A DNA stretch of 64,000 bases from Mycobacterium sp. ACS4331 (GTDB lineage: Bacteria > Actinomycetota > Actinomycetes > Mycobacteriales > Mycobacteriaceae): NCBI RefSeq assembly GCF_001667265.1, contig NZ_LZHW01000009.1, forward strand, positions 62,001-126,000, given 5' to 3'. Below are positions 17,296-25,120 of the stretch, piece by piece; position 1 is the stretch's first letter, and each line of letters begins with the position of its first letter. A program made the translations under genes and the position numbers. The notes beneath the pieces were generated by a model, which was not told the DNA's origin, made no database searches, and saw only the letters and a program-made list of their open reading frames with translations.

Positions 17296-18446
17296 CGCAA
17301 CCCCATCCCGCGTGCCACCACACCGCGCAGCACTTCGTTGGTGCCACCGCGCAGCGTGACCATCGGCGAGTGCACCCGCGCGATGTCGAGCATCGCCCGT
17401 AACCGGTCCCGATGCGGTGACTCCTCGTCGAGGTGGTCCAGCAGATCGGTGACCAGGTTGACGGAGTCCTGCTCGAACCGGGTGCCCAGATCCTTGACCA
17501 GGGCGGCCTGGTTGGCGGCCGACTCGCCGGCGGCGAGCGCGCGGGCCACCGACACCGACAACTGCCGCAGCGACACCAGCCGGGCGACCAGATCGCCGAC
17601 CGCGGCCGCGCCGGCATCGGACGACTGCGGCGCCAACGCGCGGATCGCCGCCAGAATCACTGTGACCGTGGACAACACCCGTTCGGGCCCGCTGCGCTCG
17701 AAGGACAGCTCGGCCGTCACCTGATGCCAGCCGTCACCGATCTCACCGAGCACATCGGCGTCCGGGATGAACACGTCCTCGAAGATGGTCTCGTTGAAGT
17801 GGTGCTGACCGTCCATCGACACGATCGGGTCGATGGTGACCCCACGTGCATCGGTGGGCACCAGGAACTGGCTGAAGCCGGCATGGCGATGATCGGGGTC
17901 GGGCGGACTGGTGCGGGCCAGCACCACCACCTGATGGGCCAGATGTGCGCCACTGGTCCACACCTTGCGCCCGTTGAGCACCCACCCGCCGTCGGCGCGT
18001 GTCGCGCGGGTGGCCGCCGCGGCCAGGTCGGAACCCGACTGGGGTTCGCTCATGCCGATCGCCGAGTAGAACCGGCCCGCAGCGATGCGCGGCAGGATGC
18101 GGTGTCGCTGCTCCTCGTTGCCGTAGGCCAGCAGGCCGGGGGCAACCTGGCGGTCAGCGATCCAGTGCGCGGCCACCGGGGCACCTGCGACCAGCAGTTC
18201 CTCGGTCACCACATAGCGGTGCAGGTGACTGCGCCCGCGGCCGCCGTACTCGGTGGGAATCGTCAGGCCCAGGAATCCTGCGTCCCCGAGTCGCGCACTG
18301 AAACCCTCGTCCCAGGCGGACAGCCAGGTGTCCACGCCCGGTTCCCAGCCGTACTCGGCGCGGTCGGCGGACAGGAAGTCGCGGATGGAGGCACGCAGTG
18401 CCGCCAGTTCGGGTTCGTCGGCGCACAACGCGTCGAAACTGCTCAC
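17292..18446 (-). CDS. Acyl-CoA dehydrogenase (FadE), first subunit of a pair
   Basis: 384-residue flavin acyl-CoA dehydrogenase. Visible blocks: GFLGLTIPTEYGGRGRSHL, AIGMSEPQSGSDLAAAATRA, NGRKVWTSGAHLAHQVVVLART and the C-terminal LRGGTNEVLRGVVARGMGLR. Start GTG 18446 (VSSFDALCADEP) is chosen because AAGGA lies about 10 nt upstream; an in-frame ATG at 18488 is the alternative. Operon leader for the partner FadE, divergent from the AraC-type regulator gene 78 nt away, which may control it. Confidence 0.88.
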   Translation of the reverse strand: MSSFDALCADEPELAALRASIRDFLSADRAEYGWEPGVDTWLSAWDEGFSARLGDAGFLGLTIPTEYGGRGRSHLHRYVVTEELLVAGAPVAAHWIADRQVAPGLLAYGNEEQRHRILPRIAAGRFYSAIGMSEPQSGSDLAAAATRATRADGGWVLNGRKVWTSGAHLAHQVVVLARTSPPDPDHRHAGFSQFLVPTDARGVTIDPIVSMDGQHHFNETIFEDVFIPDADVLGEIGDGWHQVTAELSFERSGPERVLSTVTVILAAIRALAPQSSDAGAAAVGDLVARLVSLRQLSVSVARALAAGESAANQAALVKDLGTRFEQDSVNLVTDLLDHLDEESPHRDRLRAMLDIARVHSPMVTLRGGTNEVLRGVVARGMGLR

Positions 18447-18524
18447 GGAGATCAATCCTTGCACGCGTGGCGCAGCATGAATCGTCATGTTCACCGCGGG
18501 CCGCGCGCGGAATACTCGGTCAAC

Positions 18525-19469
18525 GTGAGCGCAGAACCGTTGGTGGGAGCCGGACGAGACCGACTGCGGGAACTGCTCGACGCGGTCGTACCGGGCGACG
18601 AGGGCGTCGCCGCAGTGCCGGACATGGCGCGCCGCAGCTGTTCGTCGGAGTTCCACTTCTCTCGCGAGGTGCGGCGATTGACCGGGGAACCGCCCGCGGC
18701 GCTGCGGCGCAGGATCATGCTCGAGAGGGCCGCATGGCGGCTGGGACGCGGTGAGGGTGTTGCGGCGGTCGCCGAGGCCGAGGGCTGGTCATCGCCCGAG
18801 GTGTTCTCCCGGGCATTCCGGCGCAGTTTCGGCATCCCGCCGTCACAGGTCGCGGAGTCGGGGCGCGGCTTCCGACTGCCCGCGCCCAACGGCCTGCACT
18901 TCCACCCGCCCCAGTCGCTGTGGATCGACGCCGAACCGGGCAGCCATCCCGACGCGGCGGTGTCGCGGCTGATGATCGATCACGACATCGCCGACACCGC
19001 ACACCTGATCCAGCGGGCTGCACTTCTGTCGAAAGAGCAGTGGACACAAGAGATCTCACCGGGTCAGGTGGTGCTGGACTGGGACGGCACCGAACCCAGC
19101 GTCGGCGCGGTGCTGGGCGCGATCGTGTGGACCAAACAGGTGTGGTTGGCCAGCATCGAGGGCCGCGACCAACCCGCACGGGAGCACACCGATCCAGCGG
19201 CGACGACGCCGCAGGCACTGGCCGCCCACCACGACGACGTCAGCCGTCGATGGCTGGCCATGGTCACCGAGGTGACGGCGCGGGGACGGTTGTCCGACAC
19301 CGTGATCGACGCACTGTGCGATCCACCCGAGTCGTTTCAGCTGTTCGGCATCGTCGCGCACGTGCTGACCTACTCGGCGCACCGCCGTGAACTCGCGCGG
19401 ACCATGCTGGCGCGTCTGGGCGTGCCCGCGGGTCTGGGCGATCCCCTGGACTGGATGAGGAGCCGTTGA
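18525..19469 (+). CDS. AraC-type DNA-binding domain fused to a DinB-like domain
   Basis: 314-residue two-domain protein. Residues about 5-110 carry an AraC/XylS double helix-turn-helix (CSSEFHFSREVRRLTGEPP and GWSSPEVFSRAFRRSFGIPPS). The C-terminal 170 residues form a helical domain with HLIQRAALLSKEQW and a late VAHVLTYSAHRRELARTML, the histidine spacing of metal-binding DinB/YfiT proteins. GTG 18525 is chosen from domain coverage; TACTCG 7 nt upstream could be a -10 for a leaderless message. The same frame is open 1.1 kb further upstream but only as the shadow of fadE. Stop overlaps the next gene's ATG. Possible regulator of the divergent fadE pair. Confidence 0.82.
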   Translation: MSAEPLVGAGRDRLRELLDAVVPGDEGVAAVPDMARRSCSSEFHFSREVRRLTGEPPAALRRRIMLERAAWRLGRGEGVAAVAEAEGWSSPEVFSRAFRRSFGIPPSQVAESGRGFRLPAPNGLHFHPPQSLWIDAEPGSHPDAAVSRLMIDHDIADTAHLIQRAALLSKEQWTQEISPGQVVLDWDGTEPSVGAVLGAIVWTKQVWLASIEGRDQPAREHTDPAATTPQALAAHHDDVSRRWLAMVTEVTARGRLSDTVIDALCDPPESFQLFGIVAHVLTYSAHRRELARTMLARLGVPAGLGDPLDWMRSR

Positions 19470-19990
19470 TGTCGACCGTGTACTTCACCGCCGCGAGCCT
19501 GGACGGATTCATCGTCGACACCGATGACAGCCTCGACTGGTTGACGTCCCGGGCCGTCGACGCCGATGGCCCGTTCGGGTACCAGGCGTTCATCTCGACG
19601 GTCGGCGCCCTGGTCATGGGCTCGAAGACCTACGAATGGATTCTGGGCAACCAGCCCGGCGAGTGGATGTACACCCAGCCCTCGTGGGTCATGACGCATC
19701 GGCCCGAGATCATCGCCCCCGGCCATCCCGTCCGAACCTTCGCCGGGTCAGCGCAGGAACTGCATCCACGTCTGGTCGACGCCGCGAGCGGTCAGGACGT
19801 CTGGGTCGTCGGCGGGGGAGAGGTGGCCGCACAGTTTGCGGCCGCCGGCCTGATTGACGAGATGATCGTGACGTATGCGCCGTGCACACTGGGCGCGGGA
19901 GCGCCCCTGCTGCCCGCCAGGTCGGAGTGGGTGCTGGCCGATGCGGGGGTCAACGCCGACTTCGTGTGCGCGCGCTGGCGGCGGGTGTAG
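19469..19990 (+). CDS. RibD C-terminal/dihydrofolate reductase-like protein
   Basis: 173-residue NADPH-dependent reductase fold of the RibD C-terminal/YyaP group. Motifs: VYFTAASLDGFIVDTDDSLDWL at the N-terminus, GALVMGSKTYEWIL for the nucleotide-binding helix, and VWVVGGGEVAAQFAAAGLIDEMIVTYAP. The physiological substrate of this stand-alone group is unknown. ATG 19469 follows GATGAGGAG and overlaps the regulator stop by 1 nt (TGATG), so both genes are made from one message. Confidence 0.87.
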   Translation: MSTVYFTAASLDGFIVDTDDSLDWLTSRAVDADGPFGYQAFISTVGALVMGSKTYEWILGNQPGEWMYTQPSWVMTHRPEIIAPGHPVRTFAGSAQELHPRLVDAASGQDVWVVGGGEVAAQFAAAGLIDEMIVTYAPCTLGAGAPLLPARSEWVLADAGVNADFVCARWRRV

Positions 19991-20169
19991 GTCTCGCGCC
20001 CTGCGCAGGCTCACCGAGATTGCCGTCAGGGCTGTTGTTTGCGGCGCCGAACGACCCTCACTGCACTCTCGAGGGAACCACGGCTGCTCGGCGATCTCGC
20101 CGGGGCGGCGGCGGAGGCTGTTTTTGACCCTTCTGGCAGGCCGAGACCCTGTGGTTTAATCGGAGAATC

Positions 20170-20214
20170 ATGTTCTTCGAATTCGAAAACGCCACTCCCC
20201 GGCGGTGGCGATGA
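20170..20214 (+). CDS. Possible 14-residue leader peptide ORF of the fadD operon
   Basis: ATG 20170 opens a 14-codon frame, MFFEFENATPRRWR, whose TGA overlaps the fadD ATG in the pattern ATGA. TTTAAT at 20155-20160 could be a -10 that places the transcript start at or close to this ATG, so the ORF may be read leaderless and feed ribosomes into fadD, which lacks a good ribosome site. The ORF holds the palindrome TTCGAATTCGAA (20176-20187). No homologue is known to me; translation is unproven. Confidence 0.4.
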   Translation: MFFEFENATPRRWR

Positions 20215-21707
20215 GCATCTCACTGCTGTTGGAGATGGCCCTGTCCGGTGATCCCGATCGGGTCGCCGTCGTTTCGGACGATACCCGGTTGACCACTCAG
20301 GAGCTCTCCGATCTCGCTGACGGGGGCGCGGGCGTGATCGCGGAGGCCGGCGCCGAGCACGTGGTCTATGTCGGCATGGGGGGCGCGCTGCTGCCGCTGC
20401 TGCTGTTCTCGTCGGCCCGCGCGGCGCGGGCGTTCACCCCGATCAACTACCGCCTGTCGGCCGAGGGGATCCAGGCGCTGATCGAGCGGCTGCCCAAGCC
20501 GTTGGTGATCGTGGATGAGCGCTACCGCGACATGGTCGGGGACGCCGGTGTGGCGGTCATGGAGTCATCGGAGTTCCTGGCCGCGGCCTCATCGGCCGAT
20601 CCGGTCGCGGAGTTCGCCGATCCCGACGACGTCGGTGTTGTGCTGTTCACCTCGGGCACCACGTCGGCACCCAAGGCCGTCGAACTGAGCCACAACAACC
20701 TGACGTCCTACATCACCGGCACGGTCGAGTTCGGTGCGGCCGAACCGACCGATGCCGCCCTGATCTGTGTGCCGCCCTACCACATCGCCGGTGTCTCGGC
20801 CGCGCTGTCGAATCTCTATGCGGGCCGAAAGATGGTGTACCTGCCCAACTTCGACGCCGCCGAGTGGGTGCGTCTGGTGGAGGCCGAGGGCGTCACATCG
20901 GCGACTGTGGTGCCGACGATGCTGGACCGGATCGTCACGGTGCTCGAAGCCGGCGGTCATGATCTGCCCACCCTGCGCAATCTGGCCTACGGCGGATCCA
21001 AGGTCGGTCTGCCGCTGGTGCGCAAGGCCCTCGGACTGCTGCCGCACGTCGGTTTCGTCAACGCCTACGGGCTGACCGAGACCTCGTCGACCATCGCGGT
21101 GCTCACGCCCGACGATCACCGCGCTGCGCACGGCAACGCCGACGAGGAGGTGGCCCGCCGCCTGGGATCGGTGGGGCAGCCCGTCCCCGGAATCGAAGTG
21201 CAGATTCGCGACGAGGCCGGCAACGTCCTGGGCCCCGGCGAACCCGGCGAACTGTTCGTCCGCGGTGAGCAGGTCTCCGGTAAGTACACCGGCATCGGTT
21301 CGGTCCTCGACGAGGACGGCTGGTTCCCCACGAAGGACATCGCCGCGCTCGACGCCGACGGGTACCTGTTCATCACGGGCCGCTCCGACGACACCATCAT
21401 CCGGGGCGGGGAGAACATCGCGCCCGCCGAGCTCGAGGATGTGCTGATCGAGCATCCGCACGTGCATGAGGTCGCCGTCGTCGGTGTCGAGGATGCCCAG
21501 TGGGGTCAGGCGATCGTCGCGGTCGTCGTGCCCGTCGCGGGCATCGACCCCGATCCGGAGGAACTGCGTGAGCATGTGCGCGGTCAGTTGCGTGGGTCGC
21601 GCACCCCCGACCGGGTGGTGTTCGCCACCGAACTGCCCACCAATGCCACCGGCAAGCTGTTGCGGCGGGAGATCGTCGCGAGTCTGCAGGACACACAAGA
21701 CAAGTAG
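20211..21707 (+). CDS. AMP-dependent fatty acid-CoA ligase (FadD)
   Basis: 498-residue acyl-CoA synthetase. P-loop LFTSGTTSAPKAVELSHNN near residue 145, NAYGLTETSSTIAVLTP near 285, hinge GYLFITGRSDDTIIRGGENIAP near 390 and catalytic lysine motif LPTNATGKLLRREI near 480. ATG 20211 overlaps the leader ORF stop; an in-frame GTG two codons upstream is the alternative. AGGAGG overlapping its stop serves the small gene downstream, so the two are co-translated. Substrate unknown; the short N-terminus and Ser/Thr-rich P-loop are typical of medium-chain ligases. Confidence 0.9.
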   Translation: MSISLLLEMALSGDPDRVAVVSDDTRLTTQELSDLADGGAGVIAEAGAEHVVYVGMGGALLPLLLFSSARAARAFTPINYRLSAEGIQALIERLPKPLVIVDERYRDMVGDAGVAVMESSEFLAAASSADPVAEFADPDDVGVVLFTSGTTSAPKAVELSHNNLTSYITGTVEFGAAEPTDAALICVPPYHIAGVSAALSNLYAGRKMVYLPNFDAAEWVRLVEAEGVTSATVVPTMLDRIVTVLEAGGHDLPTLRNLAYGGSKVGLPLVRKALGLLPHVGFVNAYGLTETSSTIAVLTPDDHRAAHGNADEEVARRLGSVGQPVPGIEVQIRDEAGNVLGPGEPGELFVRGEQVSGKYTGIGSVLDEDGWFPTKDIAALDADGYLFITGRSDDTIIRGGENIAPAELEDVLIEHPHVHEVAVVGVEDAQWGQAIVAVVVPVAGIDPDPEELREHVRGQLRGSRTPDRVVFATELPTNATGKLLRREIVASLQDTQDK

Positions 21708-21715
21708 GAGGCCCC

Positions 21716-22018
21716 ATGGGTGTTAAGAACGGCACGCGTCTGCAGAGTCAGGTCGACGACACGCAGGTGATCGTGGTCAAGACCTCCGACGCGCTCGACG
21801 ACCTGCGGTGCGGCGGAACGCCCATGGTCGCCCTGGACGCCGAGAAGTCCGGTGGCGAGATCGATCCCGCGTTCGCCGACGGCACCGCGATGGGCAAGCG
21901 CTACGTCGACGACTCCGGCGCGGAGGTGCTGGTCACCAAGGCCGGCAAGGGCACGCTGTCCATCGGCGCCACCGCGTTGACCCTCAAGGAGGCCAAGCCG
22001 CTGCCCGCCAGCGACTGA
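21716..22018 (+). CDS. Conserved hypothetical 100-residue protein with a CGGTPM motif
   Basis: Not recognised as a named family. It is small, soluble and hydrophilic, with a single Cys in the motif LRCGGTPMVAL near residue 31, then DGTAMGKRYVDDSGAEVLVTKAGKGTLSIG, which reads as a small beta-rich fold. AGGAGG 5-10 nt before ATG 21716 is the strongest ribosome site in this region, so expression may exceed that of fadD. A terminator lies 70 nt beyond its stop. Co-transcription with a FadD suggests a helper for an acyl-adenylate reaction, but nothing in the sequence proves it. Confidence 0.75.
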   Translation: MGVKNGTRLQSQVDDTQVIVVKTSDALDDLRCGGTPMVALDAEKSGGEIDPAFADGTAMGKRYVDDSGAEVLVTKAGKGTLSIGATALTLKEAKPLPASD

Positions 22019-22089
22019 CCGGCGAGAAGAGCCTGCAAGACACAAAACCCCAGGTCGGCTGTTCACCAGCCTCTTCTCGAAGCAACGGA

Positions 22090-22119
22090 AACGCCGCCCC
22101 GGGGAACCGGGGCGGCGTT
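22090..22119. terminator. Rho-independent-like terminator between fadD operon and thiolase
   Basis: Perfect 13-bp stem AACGCCGCCCCGG (22090-22102) with GGAA loop and its complement at 22107-22119, followed by TTCTTCGT on the plus strand. It lies between convergent genes and may stop both transcripts. Confidence 0.85.
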
Positions 22120-22134
22120 CTTCGTATGTCGGGG

Positions 22135-23322
22135 TCAGACGACCTCGATCACCATCGCGGCGCCCATGCCGCCGCCCGCGCACATCGACAGCACGCCGAT
22201 GCCGCCCCCGCGACGACGCAGTTCGTGGATGGCCGAGGTGACCATGCGCGCGCCGGTGGCCGCGATCGGGTGGCCCAGGCTGATGCCGGATCCGTAGACG
22301 TTGACCAGATCCTCGTCGAGGCCGAGCTGCCGGGTGCAGGCGACGGCCTGAGCGGCGAAGGCCTCGTTGATCTCGAACAGCGCGACGTCGGAGATCTTGC
22401 GACCGGCCAGCTCGAGGGCCTTCGGGATCGCGTAGATCGGGCCGCTGCCGGTGCGCTTGGGTGCCACCCCGACCTGCGACCAGGACAGCACGTGGGCCAG
22501 CACGTTCTGCTGCGTCGTCGGCGCGGCGAGTGCCACGACCGCCGCGGCGTCATTGGTGCCCGACGAGTTGCCCGCCGTCACCGAGAAGCCCTCGATCTCC
22601 GGGTGCAGGACCTTCAGGCCGGCCAGCGTCTCCATCGACGAGTCGCGGCGGGGGTGCTCGTCCTGGGCGAAGGTGATGGTCGAACCGTCCTGCTGGGGCA
22701 CCTCGATCGGCACGATCTCGTCGACGAATGAACCCGCGTCGATGGCTTTGACGGCGCGCTGATGGCTGCGCAGTGCCCAGGCGTCCTGATCCTCGCGGGT
22801 GATGCCGTATTCCACCGCGCAGTTGTGCGCGACGGTGATCGACATGTCGTACGGCGGGGCGTCCGGCGAATTCAGTGGGTTGGCCATCGGGGCCCACCGC
22901 TCGAAGTCATCGGCCTCCTTGCCGGAGGTGAACGCCTTGCGCTTGAGGAACTGCGGCATGTTCGACAGCGACTCCATGCCGCCGGCCAGGATGGCGTTGC
23001 TCATGCCCGAGGCGATCTGCCCGGCGCCGAAGGCGATCGCAGCCAGGCTCGAGGCGCACTGCCGGTTGACCGCGGCGCCCGGAATGCTCTCGAAGCCCAG
23101 GTCGACCGCGATGTAACGGGCGCTGTCGCCACCACCCTGCAGGCTCTCGGCCAGGATCAGGTCGTCGAAGGCCGACACCTCAAGGCCCGAGCGTTCGACC
23201 GCGGCCGCCACGATGGGCTTCGCCACCTCGGTGGGCTGCATGTTGGCGAGGGTGCCCTTGCGTGCCGTGCCGATCGCACTGCGGGCGGCGGCGATGATCG
23301 CGGCCTTGCTCTGTCTGGTCAT
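22135..23322 (-). CDS. Acetyl-CoA acetyltransferase/thiolase (FadA-type)
   Basis: 395-residue thiolase. The acylated cysteine is C89 in NRQCASSLAAI; later blocks GSGISLGHPIAATGARM (His) and LSMCAGGGMGAAMVIE (second Cys) are intact. It would cleave 3-ketoacyl-CoA with CoA, or condense two acetyl-CoA. The ATG 23322 is preceded by a 270-nt gap with a large hairpin, so it has its own promoter. FadD upstream on the other strand suggests shared use in fatty-acid degradation. Confidence 0.92.
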   Translation of the reverse strand: MTRQSKAAIIAAARSAIGTARKGTLANMQPTEVAKPIVAAAVERSGLEVSAFDDLILAESLQGGGDSARYIAVDLGFESIPGAAVNRQCASSLAAIAFGAGQIASGMSNAILAGGMESLSNMPQFLKRKAFTSGKEADDFERWAPMANPLNSPDAPPYDMSITVAHNCAVEYGITREDQDAWALRSHQRAVKAIDAGSFVDEIVPIEVPQQDGSTITFAQDEHPRRDSSMETLAGLKVLHPEIEGFSVTAGNSSGTNDAAAVVALAAPTTQQNVLAHVLSWSQVGVAPKRTGSGPIYAIPKALELAGRKISDVALFEINEAFAAQAVACTRQLGLDEDLVNVYGSGISLGHPIAATGARMVTSAIHELRRRGGGIGVLSMCAGGGMGAAMVIEVV

Positions 23323-23443
23323 TGGCTCTCCGGGTTTCGACGGCCTGAGAATGGCATATCAGTTTACAGAGAACGATATTACCGTAACGCTGACGGGAGT
23401 GAAATGGTCCGCGTCCCGAGGGTGGGCGCACCGCCCCCAACAG

Positions 23444-23505
23444 CGCGAGCAGACGCAGAATCGCACGTTCGGTGGCCGAAACCGGCGATTATGCGTCTGC
23501 TCGCG
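23444..23505. repeat. Long nested inverted repeat (62-nt hairpin)
   Basis: Outer arms CGCGAGCAGACGCA (23444-23457) and complement (23492-23505) match over 14 bp. Inside, AATCGC/GCGATT (23459-23464, 23485-23490) and TTCGG/CCGAA (23468-23472, 23476-23480) extend the stem, with a G opposite A between the outer and middle stems. It lies downstream of the aldehyde dehydrogenase stop and upstream of thiolase, so it may be its terminator. I recall similar GAGCAGACGCA palindromes scattered in other mycobacterial genomes. Confidence 0.75.
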
Positions 23506-23507
23506 GG

Positions 23508-23549
23508 TCCTTCGCGGCTCCTTCGTCGCCGCTCGGACTCAGTCCTCGG
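23508..23549. repeat. 42-nt direct repeat, copy 1
   Basis: This 42-nt stretch (begins TCCTTCGCGGCTCC, ends CAGTCCTCGG) is repeated exactly at 23566-23607, a 58-nt period. Copy 1 is intergenic. CTCAGTCC near its end pairs with GGACTGAG in the 16-nt spacer (23538-23545 with 23557-23564), forming a small hairpin. Confidence 0.85.
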
Positions 23550-23565
23550 CTGAAGTGGACTGAGC

Positions 23566-23607
23566 TCCTTCGCGGCTCCTTCGTCGCCGCTCGGACTCAG
23601 TCCTCGG
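23566..23607. repeat. 42-nt direct repeat, copy 2, overlapping the aldehyde dehydrogenase stop
   Basis: Second exact copy of the 23508-23549 unit. It contains the aldehyde dehydrogenase stop codon (complement of 23597-23599) and its last codons, so copy 1 looks like a local duplication of the gene's tail and 3' flank, or both are copies of a dispersed element. Confidence 0.85.
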
Positions 23608-25075
23608 GGGTGTAGCCGAACGGCAGCAGCACGCTCTTGGACTCGCAGTACCCCGCGATGCCCTCGGGCCCGCACTCGCGGCCGACGCCGGAGTTCTTGT
23701 ACCCGCCGAACGGCGCGCCCGGATCGAAGGCGTACATGTTCACGCCGTAGGTGCCGGTGCGGATCTGCGACGCGATCTCGAGGGCCTTCTTGTTGTCGGT
23801 GGTGTACACCGAACCCGCCAGGCCGTAGACCGAGTCGTTGGCGATGCGCACGGCATCGGCCTCGTCCTCGTAGGGGATCACCACGAGCACGGGTCCGAAG
23901 ATCTCCTCCTGTGCGATGGTCATCGCATTGTCGACGTCGGCGAACACCGTGGGCTGCACAAACCAGCCACTGTCCAGGCCCTCGGGCCGGCCGCCGCCGG
24001 TGACCAGACGAGCACCCTCCTCGAGACCCTTGCGGATGTAGCCCTCGACGCGCTCACGCTGCTTCTCGCTGATCAGCGGGCCGACGGCGGCACCCGGATC
24101 GTCGGGCAGGCCGACCGGCATGGCGCCGACGGCGTTGCCCACCTTCTCGACGACCTCGTCGTAGCGGGACCGCGGCGCCAGGATGCGGGTCTGGCCGACA
24201 CAGGCCTGGCCGGTGTTCATCAGGCCCGAGAAGATGAGCATCGGCAGCGTGGAGTCCAGGTCTGCGTCCTCGAGGATGATGGCCGCGGACTTGCCGCCCA
24301 ACTCCAGCGTGCACGGCTTGAGCCGCTCGGCCGCGATCTTGCCGATCTCCTTGCCGACCGCGCTGGACCCGGTGAAGGTGAACTTGTCGATCTCGGGGTT
24401 GTCGGTCAGCGCGCGCCCCGTCTCGGGGCCGCCGGGCACCACCGACAGCACGCCCTCGGGCAGGCCGGCCTCGGCGAACACCTCGGCCATCAGGTTCGTG
24501 GTCAGCGGGGTCTCAGCCGCGGGCTTGAGCACGATGGTGCATCCGGCCAGCAGGGCTGGGCCCAGCTTGTTGGCGGCCAGGAAGAACGGGACGTTCCAGG
24601 CGACGACGGCGCCGACCACGCCGATGGGCTCCTTGAGGACCAGGGTCTGGCCGTAGGCGCCGTCGCGGATGTCCTTCCACGCGAACTTGTCCGCCGCCGA
24701 GGCGTAGAACTGCAGGGTCGACATCGCCGCGCCGTACTGCATCATGTCGACGATGGTCTGCGGCTGACCGGTCTCGAGCTTGAGCAGAGTCTTGAACTCG
24801 TCGGCGCGCGCCTCGATCAGTTCGAGGGCCTTGGCCAGCACGGCCTGCCGCTCATGCGGAGTCTTCCGCGGCCACGGTCCCTCGTCGAAGGCCTTGCGGG
24901 CCGCGGCGAAGGCCGCGTCGACGTCGGCCTTGGCGGCCAGCGGCACCTGGCCGACCTTTTCTCCGGTGGCGGGCGAGAAGACCTCGATGACCTCGGAGGT
25001 GCTCGGCGAGACCCACTGTCCACCGATGAAGAGTTTGTCGTACTCGGTCTTGATGGCCGACGTCGTCTGTGTCAT
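23597..25075 (-). CDS. NAD(P)-dependent aldehyde dehydrogenase, Rv0223c-like
   Basis: 492-residue aldehyde dehydrogenase oxidising aldehydes to acids. Catalytic Cys is C292 in NTGQACVGQTR, the general-base Glu is in TLELGGKSAAIIL, and the cofactor block FTGSSAVGKEIG and the C-terminal PFGGYKNSGVGRE are intact. ATG 25075 (MTQTTSAIK) is chosen; the frame opens six codons earlier without support. A KstR-like operator lies about 32 nt upstream, which fits my recollection that Rv0223c belongs to the KstR regulon. The immediate substrate may be an aldehyde from sterol side-chain or fatty alcohol oxidation. Confidence 0.92.
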   Translation of the reverse strand: MTQTTSAIKTEYDKLFIGGQWVSPSTSEVIEVFSPATGEKVGQVPLAAKADVDAAFAAARKAFDEGPWPRKTPHERQAVLAKALELIEARADEFKTLLKLETGQPQTIVDMMQYGAAMSTLQFYASAADKFAWKDIRDGAYGQTLVLKEPIGVVGAVVAWNVPFFLAANKLGPALLAGCTIVLKPAAETPLTTNLMAEVFAEAGLPEGVLSVVPGGPETGRALTDNPEIDKFTFTGSSAVGKEIGKIAAERLKPCTLELGGKSAAIILEDADLDSTLPMLIFSGLMNTGQACVGQTRILAPRSRYDEVVEKVGNAVGAMPVGLPDDPGAAVGPLISEKQRERVEGYIRKGLEEGARLVTGGGRPEGLDSGWFVQPTVFADVDNAMTIAQEEIFGPVLVVIPYEDEADAVRIANDSVYGLAGSVYTTDNKKALEIASQIRTGTYGVNMYAFDPGAPFGGYKNSGVGRECGPEGIAGYCESKSVLLPFGYTPED

Positions 25076-25106
25076 AGCGCAAACACTACCCACCCCGTCA
25101 AGAAAC

Positions 25107-25120
25107 GAGAACCTGTTTCA
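25107..25120. promoter_or_regulatory. KstR-like operator upstream of the aldehyde dehydrogenase
   Basis: GAGAACCTGTTTCA matches TNNAACNNGTTNNA except for the first base (G instead of T). It starts 31 nt upstream of the ATG at 25075, where a repressor would overlap the promoter, and runs into the 3' end of the methyltransferase gene. Confidence 0.5.

Noticed and set aside
17433..18524. Long open frame upstream of the AraC/DinB gene (678-residue ORF)
   Set aside because: The added 364 residues are the reverse-strand shadow of the fadE gene at 17292-18446 and have no regulator-like sequence; GTG 18525 covers the real protein.
23370..23400. TTACCGTAA near the thiolase promoter as a member of the tetR regulon
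   Set aside because: The palindrome is only 9 nt and does not fit the 14-bp TTACTGG-N-G-N-GTAA core; kept as a possible unrelated promoter element.
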